Positions 48,646 to 56,496 of a stretch of 64,000 bases of DNA are shown here, piece by piece (positions within the stretch are counted from its first letter, which is position 1; each line of letters starts with the position of its first letter). The notes below the pieces were generated by a model. That model had not been told where the DNA came from, did not search any database, and worked only from the letters and a program-made list of their open reading frames with translations. The stretch comes from Rhodothermaceae bacterium (GTDB lineage Bacteria > Bacteroidota > Rhodothermia > Rhodothermales > Bin80). The position numbers were made by a program, and so were the translations under genes. The stretch covers positions 1-64,000 of the forward strand of contig VXLY01000092.1 of assembly GCA_009841335.1 (NCBI GenBank). The letters are read 5' to 3'.

Positions 48646-48810
48646 CAAGATCGGTCGAGATATGTCCGATTGCTGAGACCAATGTTGAGGCACTTTCAAC
48701 CGATTCATTGCACAGCCAATGGCTCCCAACAAAATCACCACCATCGTGTCTGAAGCGATGATACTACGCGGCACAACGAACCAGAAGGAGCTGCGAAGTT
48801 GCTCGGTCAT
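48646..48810. repeat. Degenerate direct repeat, copy B
   Basis: Partner of 47179-47341 in the same orientation. The minus-strand frame MTEQLRSSFWFVVPRS is open from 48810 to 48607 here, whereas copy A is interrupted by a stop after about 23 codons. This placement on both sides of one gene suggests tandem duplication of a propeller-plus-small-gene unit followed by decay of one copy. Confidence 0.8.
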
Positions 48811-49100
48811 TGAGCGGCTCTGGATACCCCGCTTTGGCCTGGAGTCCAAGGATACCACCAATCAATTCTGGTGATAGCGAATCAGCATTGTTTGCAACAA
48901 TTAGCGAAGGGGGTTTCTTTTGCATCTTATCTGGATGTTCTGGCTGTGATCCAGACGTTGCCAAAGAGACGGGTGATGGCTATCATGTCTCGAGGACAGC
49001 CATCGATGCCGCCGTGAATCGATACATCACTGTGCATGAAGATCAGGGAGGTTTCTAGTATCTTCGAGAGGAATGGCCATTGTCAGGCATCTTCTGAAGG

Positions 49101-49147
49101 AACAGGGGCCCTTGGACGGGACGGTCATCCGAGAGGGCTCCCCTGTT
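49101..49147. promoter_or_regulatory. GC-rich hairpin before the YWTD gene
   Basis: AACAGGGGCCCT (49101-49112) can pair with AGGGCTCCCCTGTT (49134-49147) with a two-base bulge and a 21-base loop. It ends 43 bases before the chosen ATG. It may be a leader structure, or a terminator for minus-strand transcripts; neither is proven. Confidence 0.4.
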
Positions 49148-49190
49148 TGCAGACATGCCTGGCCGCGGCGCATACAACTTGCACTATGCC

Positions 49191-50474
49191 ATGAATCGTT
49201 ATTATCCGGCAATTCTGCTCCTTGCTCTGACGCTTGCGGCCCTAGGTGAGGCCCACTTCGCCCACGCTCAGGATCGATACATCTACTGGATTGGAGCAAT
49301 CCAGGCGGAGGAAACCCGGGGCAATACGATTTTTCGCTACGCTCTAGACGCCGGCGCGCTAGATACCCTTGTGCAAGCCAAGGATCTGGGGCCGGAGGAG
49401 AAGCGATATCTTTTCTATGTGACCGTTGACACTCTCCACCGACACATCTATTGGACAGATTCGGGTGGGACATTTCCAAATGGGGACCATTATCTCAGTT
49501 CCATTATGCGTGCGTCTCTGGATGGTGACAACCCGGAGTTATTCTTGGGAGCGGCCGCATTCGGTACTTTTGCGATACCTACGGATATCGAGCTTGACCT
49601 AGTAGAAGGAGCGGTGTACTGGGGTGAAGCTTCCAACTGTTTCGATTCCGCCCTGAATCGCACAGAATTAGACAACCCTAGTCAACAGGTCAGCCTTCCA
49701 GTAAACGGCGATTATTCAGTGTCAGGTATTGCGCTCGATACACGCAATCGGATGATCTACTGGACGAACTACGACTGGGAGAATCAAATACCGGACGGGA
49801 TTCTGCGTGCGCCTCTTACCGATACGGTATCTGATGAATATGTTGTAACGGGCAGGGTTTACGATATCGCACTGGCCCACACACTGTCGAAAATATATTG
49901 GATTGTCTGTGAACGCTCCCGTTGCATTATCCGACGCGCCAATCTGGATGGCACCGAAGTCGAGGAGGTGATTGTAAGCGAGTTCTCAGGGGGCAATCCG
50001 GACATAAGCAACAACGATAGCGCGCTAGCAATAGACAACAGGGGACAGAAGATCTATTGGACGCAGCCCCGCGAAGGCACAATCCGGAGCGCTAATCTTG
50101 ATGGCACCGAGGTGGAACTGATCTTGTCCGGGCTTGTCGTACCTGGCAGCATTGCCCTTTCTTTCGGGGGAGTTAGCACAGCCTTAGAGCCGGTAAAGGA
50201 GATTCCTGATCCCGTAGAGCTGCATGGTTTCTACCCCAACCCCGTGGAAGACAGCGCCACCTTTGAATTTGCCCTGACCGCGCCGACCTACGTGACGCTG
50301 GAGATCTATGATCAGCTAGGTCGCAGGGTCGAGGTGCTCGCCTCCCGCATGTATCCGCATGGTCGTTCTAGCGTAGCCTGGTATCCGACAGGTCACGCTA
50401 ATGGAGTGTACTTTTTAAGACTGATATCATCCGATAACGGGCCGAAGGTCATTCCGCTCGTATTGCGACGCTAG
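49191..50474 (+). CDS. Secreted YWTD-type beta-propeller with T9SS sorting tail
   Basis: A 427-residue exported protein. The ATG at 49191 starts a signal peptide (ILLLALTLAALGEAHFAHAQ). The propeller carries repeated YWTD-like motifs of the LDL-receptor class: DRYIYWIGAIQ, HRHIYWTDSGG, GAVYWGEAS, RMIYWTNYDW, KIYWIVCERSR and QKIYWTQPREG, several followed by an R-A-N-L-D-G-T-E pattern. The last 85 residues are a T9SS type A tail: HGFYPNPVEDSATFEF, LEIYDQLGRRVEVLA, ANGVYFLRL. It is expected on the cell surface or released. Its ligand is unknown. Confidence 0.9.
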   Translation: MNRYYPAILLLALTLAALGEAHFAHAQDRYIYWIGAIQAEETRGNTIFRYALDAGALDTLVQAKDLGPEEKRYLFYVTVDTLHRHIYWTDSGGTFPNGDHYLSSIMRASLDGDNPELFLGAAAFGTFAIPTDIELDLVEGAVYWGEASNCFDSALNRTELDNPSQQVSLPVNGDYSVSGIALDTRNRMIYWTNYDWENQIPDGILRAPLTDTVSDEYVVTGRVYDIALAHTLSKIYWIVCERSRCIIRRANLDGTEVEEVIVSEFSGGNPDISNNDSALAIDNRGQKIYWTQPREGTIRSANLDGTEVELILSGLVVPGSIALSFGGVSTALEPVKEIPDPVELHGFYPNPVEDSATFEFALTAPTYVTLEIYDQLGRRVEVLASRMYPHGRSSVAWYPTGHANGVYFLRLISSDNGPKVIPLVLRR

Positions 50475-50794
50475 GACAAGTAGGCGCATTGAACAGAAAC
50501 CTAATGACTTGACTGCGCTCTCCTTCTATCGTTCTCGATGGGGTCGCATAAGTAGTGCGTGTCAGCTCAAGAGTTTGATTCAGGGAATACGCATTATCGT
50601 CGCAAAATCCAGAAAGATCTTTGTGGCAGAAACCCGATAGATGGATGAACCGCTACGCCACACCATGGAATATGCCGTTCCTACGAGAATGTTATCGTGC
50701 CTGAACGCATCTGCATCATGAATCCGAAAATATGACAGACTGGTTTCGTCCCGAACACCTGCGATCACAGATGTCACATTTTTGACAATGGCTG
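50475..50794. other. Intergenic region between convergent genes
   Basis: 320 bases between the YWTD gene and the end of the dipeptide-epimerase gene. A 65-codon minus-strand frame (50580-50777, GTG start) begins 17 bases after the epimerase stop. It has a mildly protein-like composition (SLSYFRIHDADAFRHDN), but no family is recognised and I do not call it. No clear terminator was found. Confidence 0.4.
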
Positions 50795-51859
50795 TCAGTC
50801 GGCAAGATTCGTACCGAAACCTGGGGTTTCCAGGAGGTGCATATATCCATCAGACAAAATAAATCCACCCGTCGCAGTATCCCGGGAGAGATCAAAGCTC
50901 CCATCAAGATCCAGGTAGCGCGTCTGGGGACAAGCATAAGCGGTGTGCAGTGCGGCAGCAATACTGATTACGCTCTCATCCATGCAACCCCACATCAGGT
51001 CAATACCTGCCAACTCTGCTATATCTGAAATACCCAGCGCACCAGTAACACCCCCACATTTCATGAGTTTGATATTCCAAATACCAAACGGCGTATCAGC
51101 CGCCAACCTAAGAGCATCCTCGGGTCCATGCAGACTCTCGTCAGCTGCCATCAGTTTTTGGGCTTCTCTTGATAACCCGAGCAGATGCCCTTCTTTTCCC
51201 CTGCCAAGAGGCTGTTCAATAAGTTCAAGATTCAATGCATGCGATTCATGCGCAAGCTGCCGGGCCTGTTCAATGGTATAGCCCTGATTGGCATCAACAC
51301 GAATTCGTATATCCGCCGAACAGAGCTCCCGCAGTACTCGCAGGCGCTCAATATCCTCTTCATAATTCAATCCGAGTTTGACTTTGAGACATCTGAATCC
51401 GCGCCCAAGATATTCACGCGCTTCGCTTAGGGTCTCTTCCAATGGCAGGATTCCAATCGTAATGGAGGTGGGTAGGGCTTTCACGCACTGTCCGAGCATA
51501 GCAGCCACGGGAATCCCCACAGTCCGTGCCAATAGATCGTATAGTGCCATATCCATGGCTGCCATGGCAGAGGGATACTGAACACACTCCATTCGCAATC
51601 GGCGGATCAGAGCTCTGAGCGGTCGGGGGTCACTCCCTTTCAGAATGTCGCGTGCACAGGCGTCCAGGGCACCAAGACACGCTTCCGCATTTTCAGCGGT
51701 CACAGCAGTGGGAGCAGCGCAACCAAGACCGAAAAAACCCAGATTATTTTCCAGTCGGACAAAATGTAGGTCGACCGTACTGACCACTCGTGTTGCAATC
51801 ACGTATGGCCGTGTCAAGGGCAATTGATCAGTCCAAGTTTCTACACCGGTAATAATCAT
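50795..51859 (-). CDS. Dipeptide epimerase / N-acetyl-D-glutamate racemase-like enolase-superfamily enzyme
   Basis: A 354-residue member of the mandelate racemase/muconate lactonising group. It has the capping domain at the N-terminus, then the barrel with the catalytic Lys pair in CLKVKLGL. Metal ligands are in RVDANQGYT, LELIEQPL and MAADESL, followed by NIKLMKCGG and GCMDES. L-Ala-D/L-Glu epimerases and DgcA (N-acetyl-D-Glu racemase) both have this pattern. The gene starts inside the stop of a DUF1611 gene (ATGA), the arrangement of the DgcN-DgcA D-glutamate pathway, so a DgcA-like role is favoured. The frame is open up to 51940, but that region lies in the upstream gene. A murein-dipeptide recycling role is the main alternative. 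Confidence 0.85.
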   Translation of the reverse strand: MIITGVETWTDQLPLTRPYVIATRVVSTVDLHFVRLENNLGFFGLGCAAPTAVTAENAEACLGALDACARDILKGSDPRPLRALIRRLRMECVQYPSAMAAMDMALYDLLARTVGIPVAAMLGQCVKALPTSITIGILPLEETLSEAREYLGRGFRCLKVKLGLNYEEDIERLRVLRELCSADIRIRVDANQGYTIEQARQLAHESHALNLELIEQPLGRGKEGHLLGLSREAQKLMAADESLHGPEDALRLAADTPFGIWNIKLMKCGGVTGALGISDIAELAGIDLMWGCMDESVISIAAALHTAYACPQTRYLDLDGSFDLSRDTATGGFILSDGYMHLLETPGFGTNLAD

Positions 51860-52905
51860 GAGAACAGTTTTTCCTGGACCGTTTCCGCCAGGCGCCCCAC
51901 CCCATCCTCCAGTGGTCGTACCACAGGCAGACTGTGACATTCCTCAAGATCCGCCGCAATCTGTGAGGATTCTGTTTCATCAAGTCCACGGGTGAAAAGA
52001 GAGATTGCCCACACCTGAGAACCCAAAAGGCGAATCAGTTCAATCTCTTCACGCAAGGAAGGCAGGGGGCAATCAAGGTGCTCGAAATCTTCAAAATGAC
52101 TTCGCGCAGGTGCGTGCTGCAAGATTACCCCGGCTGCTCGCGCCGAACAAATAAATTCAGCACCGGCCGGACCAGCGGGATTACGCAGCCCCGACTGCCC
52201 CTCCAGGAGAATAACATCTGGACTCAATTCCCTGGCACATGCCAGGATTGCGCCTTCCAGTTCGCCGGACACAAAATCGTTCAGCGTCGAATCAAAAATG
52301 AAGCCATGCCGAAGCCCTTGTAACCAGCCTGTTTGCCCTGTGTAGATCATTTCGGCATCAATGCCCTGCGCTCGGAGCGCTGCACGCAGAAGCATAGCCG
52401 TCGTGCGTTTGCCAATCGCGCAGTCCATACCTAGAACAGCAATGCGTGGAGAGGACACCGAAAGTATCTCACCCGTCCAGAATCTCAATTCAGACGCGCG
52501 TCTGGGCTTTCGCAGATCGATAATGCCAGCTGTGGCCCGTTCAACAATCTCAGGGTCATCAGAAAGCAGATAGTGAAGCCCGTTCACCAAAGTAAGCCCA
52601 GCAGATGCGGCGGTAAGTAGCTCTTGGCGGAGTGCATCCGGTAGCATTCCCCCGGCTGTTGCGACACCAACCACACAATGAGTTGGGCGAGCGGAGGTTA
52701 GCCTCAGGGCCTCTGCAACGGTATTGAAAAAAGGAATACCCCGATGGCGTCCGTCCAGAATTCGACCGGCATCCTGACCCGCATAATCAGGATCGATCAC
52801 TCCCAGAATGGGATACCGGCTGGGACCGCGTAGAAGCCCGTGTGTAGTTTTTGCGAAAACGCTATCAAAAAGGCCGTTTGCAAGTATAAGCGCGCGCTCA
52901 GGCAT
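51856..52905 (-). CDS. DUF1611 family protein, DgcN-like
   Basis: A 349-residue cytosolic protein. The chosen start gives MPERALILANGLFDS. The N-terminal Rossmann-like domain (GVIDPDYAGQDAG) leads into a conserved VVGVATAGGMLP. The second domain starts IAVLGMDCAIGKRTTAMLL, a P-loop-like motif, followed by YTGQTGWLQG and VILLEGQSGLRNPAG. All of this is typical of DUF1611. A characterised member, DgcN, N-acetylates D-glutamate, and its gene partner DgcA is an enolase-superfamily racemase. Here the epimerase gene overlaps the stop by 4 bases. The substrate is inferred from this pairing only. Confidence 0.85.
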   Translation of the reverse strand: MPERALILANGLFDSVFAKTTHGLLRGPSRYPILGVIDPDYAGQDAGRILDGRHRGIPFFNTVAEALRLTSARPTHCVVGVATAGGMLPDALRQELLTAASAGLTLVNGLHYLLSDDPEIVERATAGIIDLRKPRRASELRFWTGEILSVSSPRIAVLGMDCAIGKRTTAMLLRAALRAQGIDAEMIYTGQTGWLQGLRHGFIFDSTLNDFVSGELEGAILACARELSPDVILLEGQSGLRNPAGPAGAEFICSARAAGVILQHAPARSHFEDFEHLDCPLPSLREEIELIRLLGSQVWAISLFTRGLDETESSQIAADLEECHSLPVVRPLEDGVGRLAETVQEKLFS

Positions 52906-53030
52906 AAAACTTGAAGCCAATTGGATTCTGAGGTTACAACTGTTTCGTCTCGTTTTGTCAATCAACGCACTAAAATAAGGTTACTCACGGCGTTCTGCGA
53001 CATTCCAGTAACACGCTACCGAAAACGAAA

Positions 53031-55604
53031 ATGATTCCCAAACCAGTACGTACGCTAACGATCACCCCGTCTCTTCCTCCTTCCCTCGAACGGCTGCGGG
53101 AACTGGCATATAATGTTCGCTGGGCTTGGGATGAAAATACGGTGGATCTTTTTCGGAGGCTAGGCGCGGACCTTTGGCAATCTTCAGGTCACAACCCGGT
53201 TAAAATGCTGACCCAAACTTCAGCGGCCCGGTTAGAAGAACTTGCGGAGGATGAGGGCTTTGTCGCACATCTGAATGAAGTATGCGCATCCTTTGATGCA
53301 TACATGCAGGAAGACTCAACCTGGTACTCCCGCACTCACGAAAATGATAAACTACTAGCAGCCTACTTTTCCGCTGAATTTGGCGTGACCGAGTGCATGT
53401 CACTTTTTGCTGGCGGACTCGGGGTATTGGCAGGCGATCACCTCAAGAGTGCCAGCGATCTTGGAGTCCCCATTGTTGGAGTTGGCCTCATGTATCAACA
53501 GGGATACTTTATTCAATCTCTGGATGAAAACGGCTGGCAACAGGAGTCCTATCGAGAAATTGATTTTACCAGCCTGCCATCGACCCTGGAACGTGATACA
53601 AACGGCATACCATTACAGGTGCACGCTGAAATAGGTGGACGCAGAGTCTATGCACGTATCTGGCGCCTGCAGGTGGGACGCGTGCCTTTGTATCTGTTGG
53701 ATACTAATTTCGACGCCAACGAGCATAGCGAAGATCGAAATCTGACAGATTACCTATATGGAGGTGGCAATGAGCTCCGTATCCGCCAGGAAATTATTCT
53801 GGGTATTGGCGGATATAGAGCCTTGCAGTTGCTGAACCTAAGGCCCCAGGTTTATCATCTTAATGAAGGGCATTCAGCATTTCTGACACTAGAGCACACC
53901 AGGAAGCTGATGGTGGACCATCATCTGCCATTCAAGGAAGCCAGTGTTGCTGCGGCTGCAAACGTGGTCTTCACAACGCACACGCCGGTGGAGGCGGGAC
54001 ATGATCGTTTTCCGCCAGAGCTCATGGATCGCTATCTGGTGTCTTACGCCAAAAATGCATTGGGCCTTGACCGCCGGGAATTTCTGGCCCTCGGCCGTGA
54101 ACATCCAGGCAACGATAACGAATTCTTCGGCATGACCAAGCTTGCACTACGTATGAGTGATGCATGTAATGGTGTGGCCAGACTGCATGGGGAGGTAAGT
54201 CGCGCCATGTGGCATAATCTTTGGCCTGCGCTGCCGGAAAATGAAGTTCCGATCAGTCATGTAACAAATGCGATCCACACGTCTTCGTGGATCTCGGGTG
54301 CAATGAAGCAACACCTTGACTGCTATGTAGGCCCACAATGGCGCGAAATGGCAATCAGCCTTTCTCAGTGGAAACAGGTGGAGCAGATCCCGGACGAAAT
54401 ACTTTGGCAAACCCACGTAATACAACGGGAGCAACTTGTTCAGCAGGCCCGCAAATCTCTTCAGTCTAGGTTGCATCGATTGGGCGCCTCGACAACGAAA
54501 ATTGACCGAGCGGCAAAAATACTTGATCCGAACACACTCACGATAGGGTTTGCCCGCCGGTTCGCCACCTACAAACGCGCAACGCTTCTACTTCAGGACT
54601 TCGATCGGCTTGTACGAATTTTGACGAATGAATCACAGCCGGTTCAGATCATCTTTGCGGGCAAAGCACATCCGCGTGACCATCCAGGTAAAGAATTAAT
54701 TCAGAAGATTGTTGATGCTTCCAACACAGAGCCTCTGCGCAATCACATTGTCTTTCTCGAAGACTATGGTATGGCCCTTGCGCGGTATTTAGTACAGGGC
54801 GTGGATTTGTGGCTGAATACTCCCCGGCGCCCCAGAGAGGCAAGTGGAACCAGCGGGATGAAGGCTGCCGCTAACGGTAGTCTCAATCTCAGCATCTTGG
54901 ACGGATGGTGGGATGAAGGTTTTGATCCATCAATTGGCTGGGCCATAGGTAATGGCGAAGTCATGGATAATCATGTCTATCAGGATGAGCGGGAAGCTGC
55001 CCAATTATATGATCAACTGGAATACGAAATAGTACCGCTGTTCTACGATGGCTCCCCTGAAGGACTGCCCCTAGAATGGATCGCCCGAATGAAGCGCTCG
55101 ATTGCGACATACAACAATTCCTTTAATACGCACCGAATGGTGCAGGAATACACAGAAAGAGTTTACCTGACCGCCGCTGCACGCGCCAAAGCGCTACAAT
55201 CCGAAGATTTGGAAAGAGCGCGTGTATTGTCTAAGTGGCAGCAGAAGATCCAGGGTGCCTGGCAAAGGGTCCAGGTGTGCGTAACTGACGATTCCCCGCA
55301 GGGGAGTCAAAAGGCAGGCATGCCATTCACCATCAGGGCATGCGTAGAGCTGGGAGATTTGTTGCCTGATGATGTAGAGGTTCAACTATACTTGGGACGC
55401 GTCACTGCCAAGGGGGATATCGTGGATGCAACCATTACCCCCATGATTCTGACAGAGGCAGGAGACGGAGCGTCTCATCTATACGAGGCCACGAATGTAA
55501 CCTGCACGAACAGCGGCTCGGCCGGATACACCGTGCGTGTCCTGCCCAAACACCAGGACCAAGTTTCGATGCAGCGCTTAGGATTGGTGGCCTGGGCTCA
55601 GTAA
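53031..55604 (+). CDS. glgP: Alpha-glucan (glycogen/maltodextrin) phosphorylase
   Basis: An 857-residue GT35 enzyme that releases glucose 1-phosphate from alpha-1,4-glucans. The N-terminal DUF3417-type region (LRELAYNVRWAWDENTVDLF) marks the shorter Thermotoga-like class. The core has FSAEFGVTECMSLFAGGLG, VVFTTHTPVEAGHD and IGFARRFATYKRATLL. The PLP-binding Lys sits in SGTSGMKAAANGSLN near residue 612, followed by ILDGWWDEG. The C-terminal 100 residues are extra to the core and beta-rich. It implies storage-glucan use. Its 3' end overlaps the convergent secreted protein gene by 7 bases. Confidence 0.95.
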   Translation: MIPKPVRTLTITPSLPPSLERLRELAYNVRWAWDENTVDLFRRLGADLWQSSGHNPVKMLTQTSAARLEELAEDEGFVAHLNEVCASFDAYMQEDSTWYSRTHENDKLLAAYFSAEFGVTECMSLFAGGLGVLAGDHLKSASDLGVPIVGVGLMYQQGYFIQSLDENGWQQESYREIDFTSLPSTLERDTNGIPLQVHAEIGGRRVYARIWRLQVGRVPLYLLDTNFDANEHSEDRNLTDYLYGGGNELRIRQEIILGIGGYRALQLLNLRPQVYHLNEGHSAFLTLEHTRKLMVDHHLPFKEASVAAAANVVFTTHTPVEAGHDRFPPELMDRYLVSYAKNALGLDRREFLALGREHPGNDNEFFGMTKLALRMSDACNGVARLHGEVSRAMWHNLWPALPENEVPISHVTNAIHTSSWISGAMKQHLDCYVGPQWREMAISLSQWKQVEQIPDEILWQTHVIQREQLVQQARKSLQSRLHRLGASTTKIDRAAKILDPNTLTIGFARRFATYKRATLLLQDFDRLVRILTNESQPVQIIFAGKAHPRDHPGKELIQKIVDASNTEPLRNHIVFLEDYGMALARYLVQGVDLWLNTPRRPREASGTSGMKAAANGSLNLSILDGWWDEGFDPSIGWAIGNGEVMDNHVYQDEREAAQLYDQLEYEIVPLFYDGSPEGLPLEWIARMKRSIATYNNSFNTHRMVQEYTERVYLTAAARAKALQSEDLERARVLSKWQQKIQGAWQRVQVCVTDDSPQGSQKAGMPFTIRACVELGDLLPDDVEVQLYLGRVTAKGDIVDATITPMILTEAGDGASHLYEATNVTCTNSGSAGYTVRVLPKHQDQVSMQRLGLVAWAQ

Positions 55605-56389
55605 GCAGATTCTTCCGACGTCCCTAAAGAAGCCAAAGAAATCCAGCCTGAATCTTCAAAGACCGCATCAGGCAGTTCCGTATAAACACCCAAATTCGAG
55701 AGAATCCGGGCGTTTGGCTCGTCTCCAGGTACGGCACGGGTATTGGCAAGCATTATGCCGCCGTAGTGCTCATATCCGCCCCAGGTTGTGGTGAAGGAAG
55801 GTCCTTCCTGATCGGCATTCCTGTAATAGGACCACTGAGTTACGAGGCCGCTTTCTTTATCGACATAGACATCGTAACGATTTTGTGGGGTTAGACCTAC
55901 ATCCTCAAATCCGAGGGTAAGAATGTGCGCGTCCCTGCCGTCAGCCGTCTGACCATCCCCTTTGTAGCCCAGTGTAACCCCCGAATCCTTGAGCTTATAG
56001 GGCATAAGAAGCCAATAACCGGCATTTATCCAATCTCTGTGGGCACCTTTGAGCAGTTCATCTGCATCCATGACTTCTTCACCATTAGTGAACGCCCGTC
56101 CTTCCATTGTATGGATATTCATAAGTACGACCGTACTATCTCCTTGCCATCGAAACCTTCCTGTCCACTTGTCCCATACATGATCATCACCGAAAACGGT
56201 CCAGCTCAGGTATCGGGCGTTATCCCAAGCGGTGCGCCCGCCCATGCTGATCATGACCTGATCGGCGATCTCAATAGCCCGTGGGTCAGAGGCTTCCATG
56301 TTGAAGTCCTCCATCGCGGGGTTGGGGTCAGCCTGCGCCAAGACCAGGCCAGGTAGAATTAGTGATAGCAGCAACAAATAATGTTTCAC
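55598..56389 (-). CDS. Exported protein of unknown function
   Basis: A 263-residue protein with a clear signal peptide (LLLLSLILPGLVLAQ). The mature part is rich in beta strands and aromatic residues: DQVMISMGGRTAWDNARYLSW, RFRWQGDSTVVLM, DVYVDKESGLVTQWSYYRN. It resembles lipoprotein-carrier-type (LolA-like) half-barrels common in Bacteroidota, where ARYLSW and YVDKESGLV are typical places. No lipobox is present, so it is probably periplasmic. The promoter lies in the 107-base gap with the divergent S9 peptidase. The exact family is uncertain. Confidence 0.75.
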   Translation of the reverse strand: MKHYLLLLSLILPGLVLAQADPNPAMEDFNMEASDPRAIEIADQVMISMGGRTAWDNARYLSWTVFGDDHVWDKWTGRFRWQGDSTVVLMNIHTMEGRAFTNGEEVMDADELLKGAHRDWINAGYWLLMPYKLKDSGVTLGYKGDGQTADGRDAHILTLGFEDVGLTPQNRYDVYVDKESGLVTQWSYYRNADQEGPSFTTTWGGYEHYGGIMLANTRAVPGDEPNARILSNLGVYTELPDAVFEDSGWISLASLGTSEESAY

Positions 56390-56496
56390 GAGACCAATTG
56401 GTTTAAGTTATGGGTGGATCCCGGTTTGCATACTATAGTTTGGGTACAATCCCTATAGTTTGCCGGGGTGGTTAATCATATTAATTCAATGATCCA

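Larger units (their letters stand above)
48447..49190. other. Intergenic region with repeat copy B and hairpins
   Basis: It lies between the divergent propeller lipoprotein and YWTD genes. It holds repeat copy B (48646-48810), an inverted repeat GATGGCT/AGCCATC (48975-48981 and 48998-49004), and a larger hairpin at 49101-49147. A plus-strand frame at 48810-49058 contains LSGCSGCDPD but no family match. I see no intact gene. Confidence 0.4.

Noticed and set aside
48810-49058. 82-codon plus-strand frame with LSGCSGC resembling a lipobox
   Set aside because: The Cys motif is 40 residues from the start with no preceding leader; overlaps repeat copy B and a hairpin.
50580-50777. 65-codon minus-strand frame after the epimerase gene
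   Set aside because: Composition is mildly protein-like, but it has a GTG start, no motif and no conserved neighbour relation that I can show.
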